Shown: positions 22,992 through 32,216 of the stretch, in pieces
Layout of the letters: each line of letters begins with the position of its first letter
How positions within the stretch are numbered: position 1 is the first letter of the stretch
NCBI GenBank assembly: GCA_963277665.1
Contig: OY728153.1
Location: 267,876,250 to 267,940,249, forward strand
Direction of reading: 5' to 3'
Origin: Viscum album
Lineage: Eukaryota; Streptophyta; Magnoliopsida; Santalales; Viscaceae
DNA length: 64,000 bases
Notes under the pieces: model-generated
Databases searched by the model: none
Seen by the model: the letters and a program-made list of their open reading frames with translations, nothing else
Told to the model about the DNA's origin: nothing
Translations under genes and position numbers: made by a program

Positions 22992-25900
22992 CTATTCAAA
23001 ATTAAATAAACCTAACTCCCCCTTAATAAATTCAAACCTTGCCGTGGGAAGTGGTTTAGTAAAAATATCTGCTAATTGATTTTCTGTATTTACGAATTCT
23101 AAAAATATATCCTTTTTTAACACATGATCTCTTAAAAAGTGATGTCTTATATCAATGTGCTTAGTTCTAGAATGACTAATAGGATTTTTTGAAATATTAA
23201 TTGCGCTAGTATTATCACATAAAATATGCGTATTATTGAAATTTAATCCAAAGTCCATAAGAGTGTTTTTCATCCACAACACCTGTGCACAGCAACTACC
23301 TGCAGACACATATTCTGCCTCGGCTGTTGACAGGGCAACTGAGTGTTGTTTCTTACTAGACCATGATACTAAAGAATTTCCTAAAAAGTGACATGTTCCT
23401 GAAGTACTCTTCCTATCTAATCTACAGCTTCCAAAGTCAGCATCTGAATATGAAATTAAATTAAAATCAGAGGTTTTTGGATAAAGTAGAGATTGATAAA
23501 TAGTACCTTTTAAATATCTAAAAATTCGTTTAACAGCAGTTAAATGAGATTCTTTGGGATTTGATTGAAATCGAGCACAAAGACATACTGAATACATTAT
23601 ATCTGGTCTACTAGCAGTAAGATATAACAAACTACCAATCATACCTCTATATAACTTGTTGTCCACTGATTTTCCAGTTTCATCCAAATCAAGTTTTATA
23701 TTAGTACACATAGGAGTTGTAAATGTCTTGCTGTTTTCAAGTCCAAATTTCTTAAGTAAATCAGTAATGTATTTGCATTGATTTAAAACATTTCCAAAAT
23801 CTTTTTGAAATATTTGAATACCCAAAAAGAAATTTAATTCTCCCATCATACTCATTTCAAATTCTTTTTGCATTAATTCTGAAAATTCATGACAAAGAAT
23901 TTTATTGGTCGATCCAAAAATTACATCATCAACATAAATTTGAACCAACAAAACATTATTTTTCACAGTTTTCTTAAAGAGTGTTGGATCTGCTAGTCCA
24001 ACAGTAAAATCATTTTTCAAAAGAAAAGAACTTAGTCTTTCATACCAAGCTCTTGGTGCTTGTTTAAGGCCATAAAGAGCTTTAGTAAGTTTGAAAACAG
24101 AATCTGGTTTTTGAGAATTTTCAAAACCAGGAGGTTGCTCAACATAAACTTCCTCCATTAAATAACCATTTAAAAAGGCAGATTTAACATCCATCTGAAA
24201 TAATTTAAAATTCATATAAGATGCATAGGCTAAAAGGATTCTAATGGCTTCTAACCTGGCTACAGGTGCAAAGGTCTCATCATAATCTATTCCTTCTTCT
24301 TGATTATATCCTTTAGGTACTAATCTTGCTTTATTTCTAGTTATTATCCCTTGATCATCCTGTTTATTCCTAAAGACCCATTTAGTTCCTATTACTGGAT
24401 AATCATGTGGTCTTTCAACTAATTCCCAAACCTTATTTCTCTTGAACTGGTTCAATTCATCTTGCATTGCTATTACCCAGCTCTCATCATCTAAGGCTTC
24501 TTTTATGGTCTTAGGTTCTTGTTGGGATAGGAAAGCAGAGAATTCAACTATGTTTCCAAAGTTTCTTCTAGTTTGAATACCAGTCTCTAAGTCACATATC
24601 ACAGATTCTAAAGGGTGATTCTTTAAGGTTCTAGACTGTCTAGGCATTACATTCAAAGGTTCTTCAGTATCATGTTCTTCTGAACTGGACTGAATTTCTT
24701 TTATATCATTTTCAAAATCATTCTTTAAATTCTCAGGTCTCATGTTTTCATTAGAATCAGGTTCATCTATTTGTTCTATCCTTTTCTCAAAAGGATCAGA
24801 TTCATCAAATTTCACATGAACTGATTCTTCAACAATCCTTGACTTTTTATTATAGACTCTATAAGCTTTGGAGGTTGCAGAATATCCTAAGAAAATACCT
24901 TTATCAGATTTTGGATCAAATTTACCAAGATTATCTTTGGTATTCAGGATGTAAACCTTGCATCCAAAAACTTTAAAGTAATTTACTTTAGGTTTTCTGT
25001 TATTCCATAGTTCATAGGGTGTCTTTTTCAAAATAGATCTTATTAAAATTCTATTCATTATATAACAAGCTGTATTAACAGCTTCTGCCCAGAAATATAT
25101 AGGTAGGCTATATTCATTTAACATAGTTCTAGCCATTTCTTGAATAGTTCTATTTCTTCTTTCTACAATCCCATTCTGTTGAGGTGTTCTTGGAGCAGAG
25201 AAGGTGTGTTTAATACCCATGTTTGAGCAAAAGGAATTAAATTCCTGGTTCTCAAATTCTCCACCATGATCACTTCTCAATGAGATTATATTAAAACCTT
25301 TTTCATTTTGAATAGATTTACAAAAACCTTCAAATAAACTAAAAGCTTCACTTTTAAATTTCAAAAAGAAAATCCAAGTAAATCTAGAGTAATCAACAAC
25401 TAATACATAAACATATAATTTACCAGCTAAACTTGCTACTCTTGAAGGTCCAAACAAATCCATATGGATAAGTTCTAGAGGTTTAGTTGTAGCAACTTTA
25501 TTAACAGATTTGAATGATGATTTGTGTTGCTTCCCAAGCTGACATGCATCACAGAATCTGTCATTTTCAAATTTGAGACTAGGAAAATCAGAAACTAAAT
25601 GTTTCTTAGATAATTTATGTAAAGCATATATATTGCAATGACCAAGTCTTCTATGCCAGATCCAGGATTCACTTATATTAGCAGTTAAGCAGTTTACTTG
25701 TTGTTTACACAAGGAATACAAATCCAAAGTATAAACATTATCAGTTCTGGGTGCTCTAAACTTAAACAGTTTATCTTTAGAAACAGTACAACTATTGTTA
25801 GTAAAATCAACAGTGTATCCATCATCACAGAGTTGAGAGATACTTATCAGATTGTGTTTTAACCCTTGTACATAAAGTACTTTGTTGATTGAGACTGTCT

Positions 25901-26081
25901 CTGGAACTCCAACTGTTCCAATACCAATAATCTTTCCTTTGGCATTGTCACCAAAGGTGACAAGTCCTCCTTCCTTTCGAGTAAGAGAAGAGAAATTAGC
26001 TGAAGTTCCACTCATGTGTCTTGAGCAGCCACTGTCCATATACCATATTTCTTTCTTTCTTTGGTGACCTGCTACCTGCAA
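22992..26081 (-). CDS. pol: Pol polyprotein of C (protease, integrase, RT, RNase H)
   Basis: A 1029-codon intact frame with copia domain order. Protease: [10 protein letters not shown] with catalytic Asp at residue 16. GAG-pre-integrase zinc region: HRRLGH (143-148) and CDACQLGK (177-184). Integrase core: Asp208 (HMDLFGP), Asp271 (RSDHGGEF) and Glu307 (GIVERRN), a DD35E arrangement. Reverse transcriptase: TKWVFRNK at 566, Asp631 in MDVKSAFL and the YVDD box at 716-719. RNase H: Asp880, Glu923 and Asp956, ending with DIFTKPL at 1005. It would copy the RNA into DNA and insert it. It has no ATG of its own: it lies in the same frame as gag, separated by the TGA at 26088-26090, and the nominal start here is a TTG. 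Readthrough of that stop is the likely route of expression. Confidence 0.95.
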   Translation of the reverse strand: MQVAGHQRKKEIWYMDSGCSRHMSGTSANFSSLTRKEGGLVTFGDNAKGKIIGIGTVGVPETVSINKVLYVQGLKHNLISISQLCDDGYTVDFTNNSCTVSKDKLFKFRAPRTDNVYTLDLYSLCKQQVNCLTANISESWIWHRRLGHCNIYALHKLSKKHLVSDFPSLKFENDRFCDACQLGKQHKSSFKSVNKVATTKPLELIHMDLFGPSRVASLAGKLYVYVLVVDYSRFTWIFFLKFKSEAFSLFEGFCKSIQNEKGFNIISLRSDHGGEFENQEFNSFCSNMGIKHTFSAPRTPQQNGIVERRNRTIQEMARTMLNEYSLPIYFWAEAVNTACYIMNRILIRSILKKTPYELWNNRKPKVNYFKVFGCKVYILNTKDNLGKFDPKSDKGIFLGYSATSKAYRVYNKKSRIVEESVHVKFDESDPFEKRIEQIDEPDSNENMRPENLKNDFENDIKEIQSSSEEHDTEEPLNVMPRQSRTLKNHPLESVICDLETGIQTRRNFGNIVEFSAFLSQQEPKTIKEALDDESWVIAMQDELNQFKRNKVWELVERPHDYPVIGTKWVFRNKQDDQGIITRNKARLVPKGYNQEEGIDYDETFAPVARLEAIRILLAYASYMNFKLFQMDVKSAFLNGYLMEEVYVEQPPGFENSQKPDSVFKLTKALYGLKQAPRAWYERLSSFLLKNDFTVGLADPTLFKKTVKNNVLLVQIYVDDVIFGSTNKILCHEFSELMQKEFEMSMMGELNFFLGIQIFQKDFGNVLNQCKYITDLLKKFGLENSKTFTTPMCTNIKLDLDETGKSVDNKLYRGMIGSLLYLTASRPDIMYSVCLCARFQSNPKESHLTAVKRIFRYLKGTIYQSLLYPKTSDFNLISYSDADFGSCRLDRKSTSGTCHFLGNSLVSWSSKKQHSVALSTAEAEYVSAGSCCAQVLWMKNTLMDFGLNFNNTHILCDNTSAINISKNPISHSRTKHIDIRHHFLRDHVLKKDIFLEFVNTENQLADIFTKPLPTARFEFIKGELGLFNFE

Positions 26082-26087
26082 AGATAT

Positions 26088-26090
26088 TCA
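26088..26090 (-). other. Single in-frame TGA between gag and pol of C
   Basis: The gag frame ends ..WVPKQFV then TGA, and the very next codons (ATA TCT TTG CAG GTA) open directly into protease in the same phase. SIRE1 in soybean is known for gag and pol in one frame separated by one stop codon, with suppression proposed. Here the stop is TGA, so either programmed readthrough or a point mutation in an originally continuous frame is possible. Confidence 0.75.
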
Positions 26091-27803
26091 AACAAATTGC
26101 TTTGGTACCCATATTTTGTTGGGTCCAGGAGTGTTAGCAAGCAGTGATCTGGGTATCCAGATTTGATTTGTTTTCTTAAAATTGATTGAATCATATAGAT
26201 CGTTGGAAATATAAGCTTTCTTAATTCCACATATCTGAGGTTGTCTTAGAAAACAGTTTTTAGCTATATGACCTCTTGTTCCACAGTAGTTACAAATAAC
26301 CTGTTTAGTGCTAGGAACAAAATAATTTTTGTATAACTTAGGTTTTTCTCCTTTACTTCCAATTCCAAACCTTTCCTTTTTAATTACAGTTTTTCCAAGT
26401 ATCTTATTTAAGGTGTTTTCTCCTTTTGTAAAAATTAATGCAGCCGTTTTATAAGATTCTACTTCATCCTGTAGAGTTTTTATTTTTGATTCAAAATTAA
26501 TTTTATTTGATTCAGCAGAATTGTATTTGTCAATTAATTCCTTATGTTGTTTTACCAAAGTATTTCTCTCATCTGAAATAGCTTTGTACAAGTTCTTTAT
26601 AGATTTATATTTATTAAATAATGAGTCATACCTTTCTTCAAGCATATTGCAGTAAGCTGCAAGTTTTTTATTTGAGAGGCTTGTTTCAGAGTTTGATTCA
26701 TTATTTGAGTCAGAGGAATAGTATGAGTGTACCTCATCAGTTTCAGCCATGAAACACATATTTGCTTTTAAATTGGCTTCCTCCTTCTCTGAGCATGATT
26801 CAGAAGAATTACTTGAGTCTTCAGAAACACTCCAAGTAGCTTTCATAGCTTTCTTGTCTTTCTGCTCATAATCATCTCTTTTGAAGAATTTCTTCTTCTT
26901 TGCATCTTTCAATTTTGGGCAATCTGGTCTGATATGTCCCATCTTTTTGCATTCATAACATCTCACTTCCTTGCTATCCTTTTTAAAGGATTTCTTGAAG
27001 TCTTTCTTCTTACTATAAAACTTTCTGAATTTTCTGGCTAGCTGTGCCAGTTCTTCATCCGAATTTGAAGAATCAGAGCTTTCTGATTTAGCACTCACTT
27101 CTTTGTTCTTCATCTTTCTATCCTTTTGTTGAGAAGTCACTTTCAAAGCAGTATTTTCCCTTTTTATGTAGACTTTATGCTCATTTACCTCATCTTGCAT
27201 TTCAGCTTCGTACATCATCAGTGTACCAATCAGTTCTCTCATAGTTAGATCTTTAACAGAAGTTGATTGTCTGATTGCTGCAGAGATTCCATTCCATCGA
27301 GTAGGAAGTACTCTCAGTACCTTCAACGCTTGATCAGCCTGCTTGATTGGTTCTCCTAGATCTGTTATATTATTGACAATTTCTGTCAATCTTCCATTCA
27401 TCTGAGTGATGCTCTCTCCTTCAATCATTCTGAAAGTATCGAATTTTAACTTAGCAGTTGCATATCTCATCTGTCTTACATTATCTGTTCCTTCATAAGC
27501 AACAGCTATTGTTTGCCACATTTCATATGCAGTCGGGCATTGAGATACTCTGTTAAATTCGTCTGGTCCTAGACCACAGATGATTGCATTCATAGCTTTT
27601 GAATTTATGTCATACTCAGCCTCTGTAGCAGCACTCCATGTATCGGGATTTTCAGGAATTTCATAGGGAGTCAGAATCTTTGAATAGACTCTGTAACCAA
27701 GATTTTTCAGATAAATAATCATACGTGATTTCCAGCAGCCATAATTATCTCCATTAAAGTAAGGTGCTCTGACCATTGACATTCCCTCTCTCATATCAGC
27801 CAT
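26088..27803 (-). CDS. gag: Gag of C, two zinc knuckles and a coiled coil
   Basis: A 571-codon intact frame. Residues 10-205 resemble the copia-type gag domain of the UBN2/DUF4219 group (YFNGDNYGCWKSRM, then WQTIAVAYEGTDNVR and YATAKLKFDTFRM). A first CCHC knuckle is at Cys282, Cys285, His290, Cys295 and a second at Cys504, Cys507, His512, Cys517. Between them lie a Lys/Ser-rich stretch and a likely coiled coil at about 380-455. The length and the second knuckle fit Sirevirus gags, which are longer than ordinary copia gags. The start ATG at 27803 lies 66 bases after the primer-binding site. The protein would bind the genomic RNA and form the particle. Confidence 0.93.
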   Translation of the reverse strand: MADMREGMSMVRAPYFNGDNYGCWKSRMIIYLKNLGYRVYSKILTPYEIPENPDTWSAATEAEYDINSKAMNAIICGLGPDEFNRVSQCPTAYEMWQTIAVAYEGTDNVRQMRYATAKLKFDTFRMIEGESITQMNGRLTEIVNNITDLGEPIKQADQALKVLRVLPTRWNGISAAIRQSTSVKDLTMRELIGTLMMYEAEMQDEVNEHKVYIKRENTALKVTSQQKDRKMKNKEVSAKSESSDSSNSDEELAQLARKFRKFYSKKKDFKKSFKKDSKEVRCYECKKMGHIRPDCPKLKDAKKKKFFKRDDYEQKDKKAMKATWSVSEDSSNSSESCSEKEEANLKANMCFMAETDEVHSYYSSDSNNESNSETSLSNKKLAAYCNMLEERYDSLFNKYKSIKNLYKAISDERNTLVKQHKELIDKYNSAESNKINFESKIKTLQDEVESYKTAALIFTKGENTLNKILGKTVIKKERFGIGSKGEKPKLYKNYFVPSTKQVICNYCGTRGHIAKNCFLRQPQICGIKKAYISNDLYDSINFKKTNQIWIPRSLLANTPGPNKIWVPKQFV

Positions 27804-27865
27804 GATACACTCTGTATAATCTTTAAATACTTCTAGCTTGATAGGACTTTAGAAATAAGAAGCTC

Positions 27866-27881
27866 CTCCTCTGATACCAAT
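27866..27881 (-). other. Primer-binding site of C
   Basis: On the minus strand ATTGGTATCAGAGGAG follows the end of the 5' LTR (ATCCAACA), with TGGTATCAGAG matching the complement of the initiator-Met tRNA 3' end. Confidence 0.85.
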
Positions 27882-28594
27882 TGTTGGATCTGAATCTACG
27901 GATTATACACAAGAGGGGGGTGAATTGTGTCTTTTTCAAATTATTACAATCTCTTCAATTTGGACAAATTCTGTTCACTATGCTTTTGCACGATTAAATA
28001 TGCAGCGGAAAAAGTAAAAGCATGAACACACGGATGTATACTGGTTCGGGGAACAGAAGGCCCCTAGTCCACTCCACCAACGCTCAAATCCACGAGCTTG
28101 GCGATTTTCACTATCTGGTCCTCGTTTCCACAGACCCGTCCACAACTGAGTACAGGCAGTTGACACCTTTACAAGATTCAGGCAAACACAGCCTTCCTGG
28201 TTCAAACACGAACCCACACAGCTTAGAACGAGAAGCTGATCACTCAAAAAAAAGGTTTCGATAAAGAAACACTTCTCCAGTTGTTCTTCACAATTGCAAC
28301 AGAATGCAATTGACAGTAGATAGATCGTCGTCTTCAGAAAATAAAGATCCGTAATCAAAACAGTTCTGAGTCGATCCAGTTGCAATAGATATTACCAGAA
28401 ACTTCACAACTTCAGCAGCAGTAGATTCACAACAGGTAGTCGATGTAGAACACGTGAATCTGCTATCAAAATCTTCCTTCGGTAAAAAGGATTTTACACT
28501 TCTTCTTGATCACAGAAAAGAACGCCTTTTCACAGTCTCTGTTTTCTTGCTCGTCAAAAGATTAATAACTCTATATTTCACACACTTTCCCGTG

Positions 28595-28605
28595 TATATA
28601 TATAT
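28595..28605 (-). promoter_or_regulatory. TATA-like run in C 5' LTR
   Basis: ATATATATATA lies about 1 kb from the LTR start, downstream of the U3 motif array and followed by a C-rich stretch. It is the best core-promoter candidate in the LTR, but AT runs are common and no start site can be shown. Confidence 0.4.
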
Positions 28606-28889
28606 CTCCGAAGTTTCCAAGATAGAACATATATTCAAATCTGAGAAAATCTTCCGCATAAATAGATCCATGAAAATCTCCTTTAGATTCGCGATATTAA
28701 ATGAAATAACAAAGCCGTTGTAACTCCCCTGAAGAATCGGCATAAAAAGCTCCGTTTAAATCAAACATTAATCCGTTGTAAACCGTCTCTGATTCAGTCA
28801 AAGTCGTATTTAAGAATCAGCTCAAAATCCGCCTAATAATCCGCTTGATTGACTAATTCAAAAGGAAATATCGTCTGTCAAAAATATCC

Positions 28890-29300
28890 CGACGCCAAAC
28901 GTAGGGTTGATGACGTGGCTCCAAACGTAGGGTTCACAAACGTAAGGTTCAGAACGTAAGGTTCAGAACGTAAGGTTGAACATACATACTTTCTCTTCAG
29001 CATTCAAACGTAGGGTTGATCATCCATACTTTGTCTTGCTTCAACTCTCCAAAGAACGTACGGTTGATTATAAAAGTAAGGTTGATGATCCATACTTTTG
29101 AGAAACAAACTCAACACTGAAAACTAACGTACGGTTTCTCTTCCATACTTTTCAACAACGAAAACGTAAGGTTCCTTCCAAACGTAATGTTCTTCTTCCA
29201 TACTTTTCAACAACGTAAGGTTCATTAACCATACGTTTCAAAATAACATAAAAAGTAAACTTTTCATCCATACGTTACGTTCATCAACGTAGGGTATGAA
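28890..29300 (-). repeat. U3 array of ~10-bp AACGTAAGGTT-type motifs
   Basis: About 13 copies of a motif read on the plus strand as AACGTA(A/G)GGTT occur in 410 bases, interspersed with about seven inverted relatives of the type CCATAC(G/T)TT. Spacing is irregular. The same array is in the other LTR at 19400-19810. Repetitive partly palindromic motifs upstream of the core promoter are a described Sirevirus LTR feature and probable regulatory sites. Confidence 0.75.
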
Positions 29301-29411
29301 CAGTGATTCCAGTACGCGCTAAAATTGATCTCGCGCTACAGTGATTCCAGAACGCGCTAAAATTGATCTCGCGCTACAGTGATTCCAGAATACGCTAAAA
29401 TTGATCTCGGA
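29301..29411 (-). repeat. Three tandem 38-bp repeats in C LTR
   Basis: Units begin at 29301, 29339 and 29377 with CAGTGATTCCAG followed by CGCGCTAAAATTGATCTCG. Within a unit the ends GCGCTA and CGCGCTA give a GCGC-rich pattern. The third unit is slightly diverged. The matching set in the 3' LTR starts at 19810, 19848 and 19886. They lie 190-300 bases into U3 and may be enhancer units. Confidence 0.85.
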
Positions 29412-29600
29412 ATAAATGAAGTATAAAATCTCGTTATATAAAATAAATTCCTGCAAAATACTCAACGAAATAATTAGTAAATAATTAAGGGTATTTGTGA
29501 GCATCAAAATCATCATAAAGAGACAGAGTATTATTTAAAATAATCTCCCCCTTTAAAAAACATTATTTTGATTTGTTTAAAAACAATACATTGCTCAACA

Positions 29601-32216
29601 AATATAATGGACATTAACATACTGTTTCTGTGGATGGTGAAATACAGCATCATGAAATGACGATTGTTCAATTTTCCTCTATCACCTCTTTTGGTGTCCA
29701 TAATGATGGAACTATATTTATATATGATATTTATGATATTTATATTGTCTATAAGATTCTGTTTTTTATATAATGGATATCATTATGCTTTCCATAATGT
29801 GAAAATATGATAATTTCATATGATTAACTGCGAACTATCTCCCCCTCATTGTGATATGGCTCATTCATTCCATACTAGTAATGTATCAAGGAGGGTGTTA
29901 ATAAAAATATGTAATATATATAAAATATGATATAATTATATAATTATAATATACCTATGTATCCTTTAGTTGAAATTTCTTTTAGGTATGATTAAAATGA
30001 AAATAGAGTTCATGCATACGTACGGCTTGCCGTCTCCAGGAACGGTTAATTTAATTTATTATCTACAAATGTTGTGGAATATTATAAATATATATATATA
30101 TATTTATAGTGGATATATATGTTATTTAAATCATTAATACCATTCTAGAGATAATGAAATTTTTATCACATGGACAATTTGTAATTATATCATGTTGATA
30201 TTCAACTCTAGTACCCAATATCGACAAAACGAAAAATTTGAACTAAAATAATTATGTAATTTTTATAACATGATGATAAGTATTATAAAATGAATAATAA
30301 ACTATAAAATGTTCTGAATTTAGTATAAATTGAAAAAAAATTATTATTTAGGAATACAAAAACCGAACGAGACTTGTTGAACTCATGGTAAGGGAACATT
30401 TCACCCTCCTCTTATAGTCAAAGACTTATTTTTTTTTTATGACTTTTAATTACAATTTTATTATGTTGGGATATGTTCTTATATATAATTATTTCTATAA
30501 AAAAATTTCTATGTGATTAGATACCATTTTTCTCTTCTAAACTCTTATTATGAATTTTTATGTGATGCCATTAGGCTGCCAAATTTTTGTAAGGGAATTT
30601 CTAATCTCAAATTCCACTATTTGGGTTTTACACATTCTTTTTTGATTATAAAAAGCCAAGAATATTTGTAGAATCACTATTTTTTTATTTATCCTAGAAT
30701 TTCCACTTCTTTTTGTGTCGATATACTTTTGCAACACATAATCACCCCACTGATAATTTCTTACGTCATTTATACTATGATTGTAATGGAAATCATAGAT
30801 CAATCTCCATACATTGTGTTAAATATCATGGTCATTGGTTTTGTTTTCTCAATAATATGTGTGAATGTCCTATTATTATTTTACAATCATTATCCACTTA
30901 TATTGGGTGTCTTTATATTTTCCACAAATAGTTATGTCATTGATTTATCTGTAATCTAAGGATATGATCTTTATAAGGTATTTTGTCTAAATTTACATTC
31001 CATTGACACTTATTTGTTGTTATACACCAAGTAACATTATATGGTACATATAATGCCCTTTGATATATTATATGATAAATATCCTTATCCCATGAATTTA
31101 TAAGCTTGGTAAAATGTTATTCTATAATCATTTTTATTCATGTATTTTCTCATGTGGTAAGGGACTTCATCTTAATTTCCTTTCATTGAGGTATATTTTG
31201 ATTTATACATGACATAATTATATACAATTTATTGACCACATTGACTATTAATTTAATTAAATAGTAATCTTTTATTTTAAGAAGCATTTACTAAATGAAA
31301 AAGGGAATGTTTTTTAATGTACGCAGTGACAACGACCATTCTGCAGCTGCGAGTATTATTTGATATTTGGTTTCCTTAACAAGCCATAATGTTTTAAAAA
31401 AATACCATATACCATTTTTACATATTTAGGTATTGAAAATGGTTTTGAGAGAGAATTTAACTTGATAATATCTTGAAAATATATATTCTGATTTCAATGT
31501 GGAAATTTTATTTTTTTCCTTTATTATTGTTTTATGTCACTATTGTTATTGTTCATGGGAATTTTTTACGTATACCGGTGGTTCTATGATAAACCGAGGA
31601 TGGGTGAGCCCGAGATAGCTCTCCAATGTATTTGATAATGTGAAAAAGGTAATCTTTAATGTATCTCTAAAGATATATATGGAGTATATTGTGATTGGTA
31701 TTACAAATGTAACTCCCTATATAGTTGTAACGCTATAATGTATGTATGTAATTGATGCAACAATCCACCTTTATGTTTTATGACTTCTACGTGTTATTCA
31801 TAATTCTTATGATTTCATGAAGTATGTTAAAGAAATTATGTTTTATGATTGAAAAGTATGGTTTCATTGATTTTTATGAATTTATGGATTAATGTTTTAT
31901 TTCATTATTTAATATCCCTTACTGAGCTTTTTATTCTCACCCCATGTTTCTGAAATGTTTCTCAAAGTGTATAAGGATAGTTAAGAGAATATAATAATTC
32001 GAGAAGATTTTTATCCAGAGAATAAATGTTATTTTATTTAATGAATTTTATTATTGGGAAAAAATTAGTTACAGTAGAAGTGTCTACATTGTAATATTTA
32101 AGATGTAATGTAGTAGTTATGGATAAATTTTCCAAAAATCTAAAAATTAAAAGATCCTCAATGTGAATTCTTGACATAACTCAATATTATGTAATGTACA
32201 ATGATGGGGCCATATA
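29601..32216 (+). mobile_element. 3' LTR of P, block 3 of 3
   Basis: This block resumes P's LTR right after element C, with atactgtttctgtggatgg and gaaatgacgattgttcaa matching the F1 LTR near 8360-8420 in reverse complement. From about 29903 it pairs with the 5' LTR at 1-2304. Landmarks are the stem-loop motif (30009-30045), the block near 31560-31625 and the terminal block 32155-32216 ending catata, equivalent to the F1 LTR end. With the other blocks it gives an LTR of about 4.79 kb, longer than the 3.4 kb of F1. The short ORFs here are incidental. Confidence 0.65.
30009..30045 (+). repeat. Conserved LTR stem-loop motif (P 3' LTR copy)
   Basis: gttcatgcatacgtacggcttgccgtctcc followed by aggaac: the left arm, the CATACGTACG core and the ACGG/CCGT inner stem are well kept, and the right arm has one change. 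The P 5' LTR copy is at 108-148. Confidence 0.6.

Larger units (their letters stand above)
18391..29600 (-). mobile_element. Young Sirevirus-like Ty1/copia element C, intact
   Basis: An 11.21-kb element on the minus strand. It has two 1719-bp LTRs bounded by TGTTG/CAACA, a primer-binding site, gag, pol with integrase before reverse transcriptase (the copia order), a third ORF and several polypurine tracts. The target duplication AATAT (18386-18390, 29601-29605) is perfect. By-eye comparison finds about six LTR mismatches. The element looks structurally complete and recently inserted. Sirevirus-like traits are the two-knuckle coiled-coil gag, the additional ORF 3' of pol, repeated polypurine tracts and repeated motifs in U3. 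No tree was made. Confidence 0.93.
27882..29600 (-). repeat. 5' LTR of C
   Basis: 1719 bp, the promoter-bearing copy. In element orientation the order is: LTR start (29600), the 38-bp triplicate (29301-29411), the AACGTAAGGTT-type motif array (28890-29300), a TATA-like run (28595-28605), then R/U5. The flank 29601-29605 is AATAT. The 135-codon ORF at 27978-28385 occurs in both LTRs and is not a gene. Confidence 0.92.

Noticed and set aside
27866..27881. Possible tRNA gene at the TGGTATCAGAG sites
   Set aside because: These are primer-binding sites, only complementary to the tRNA 3' end; no tRNA body is present.
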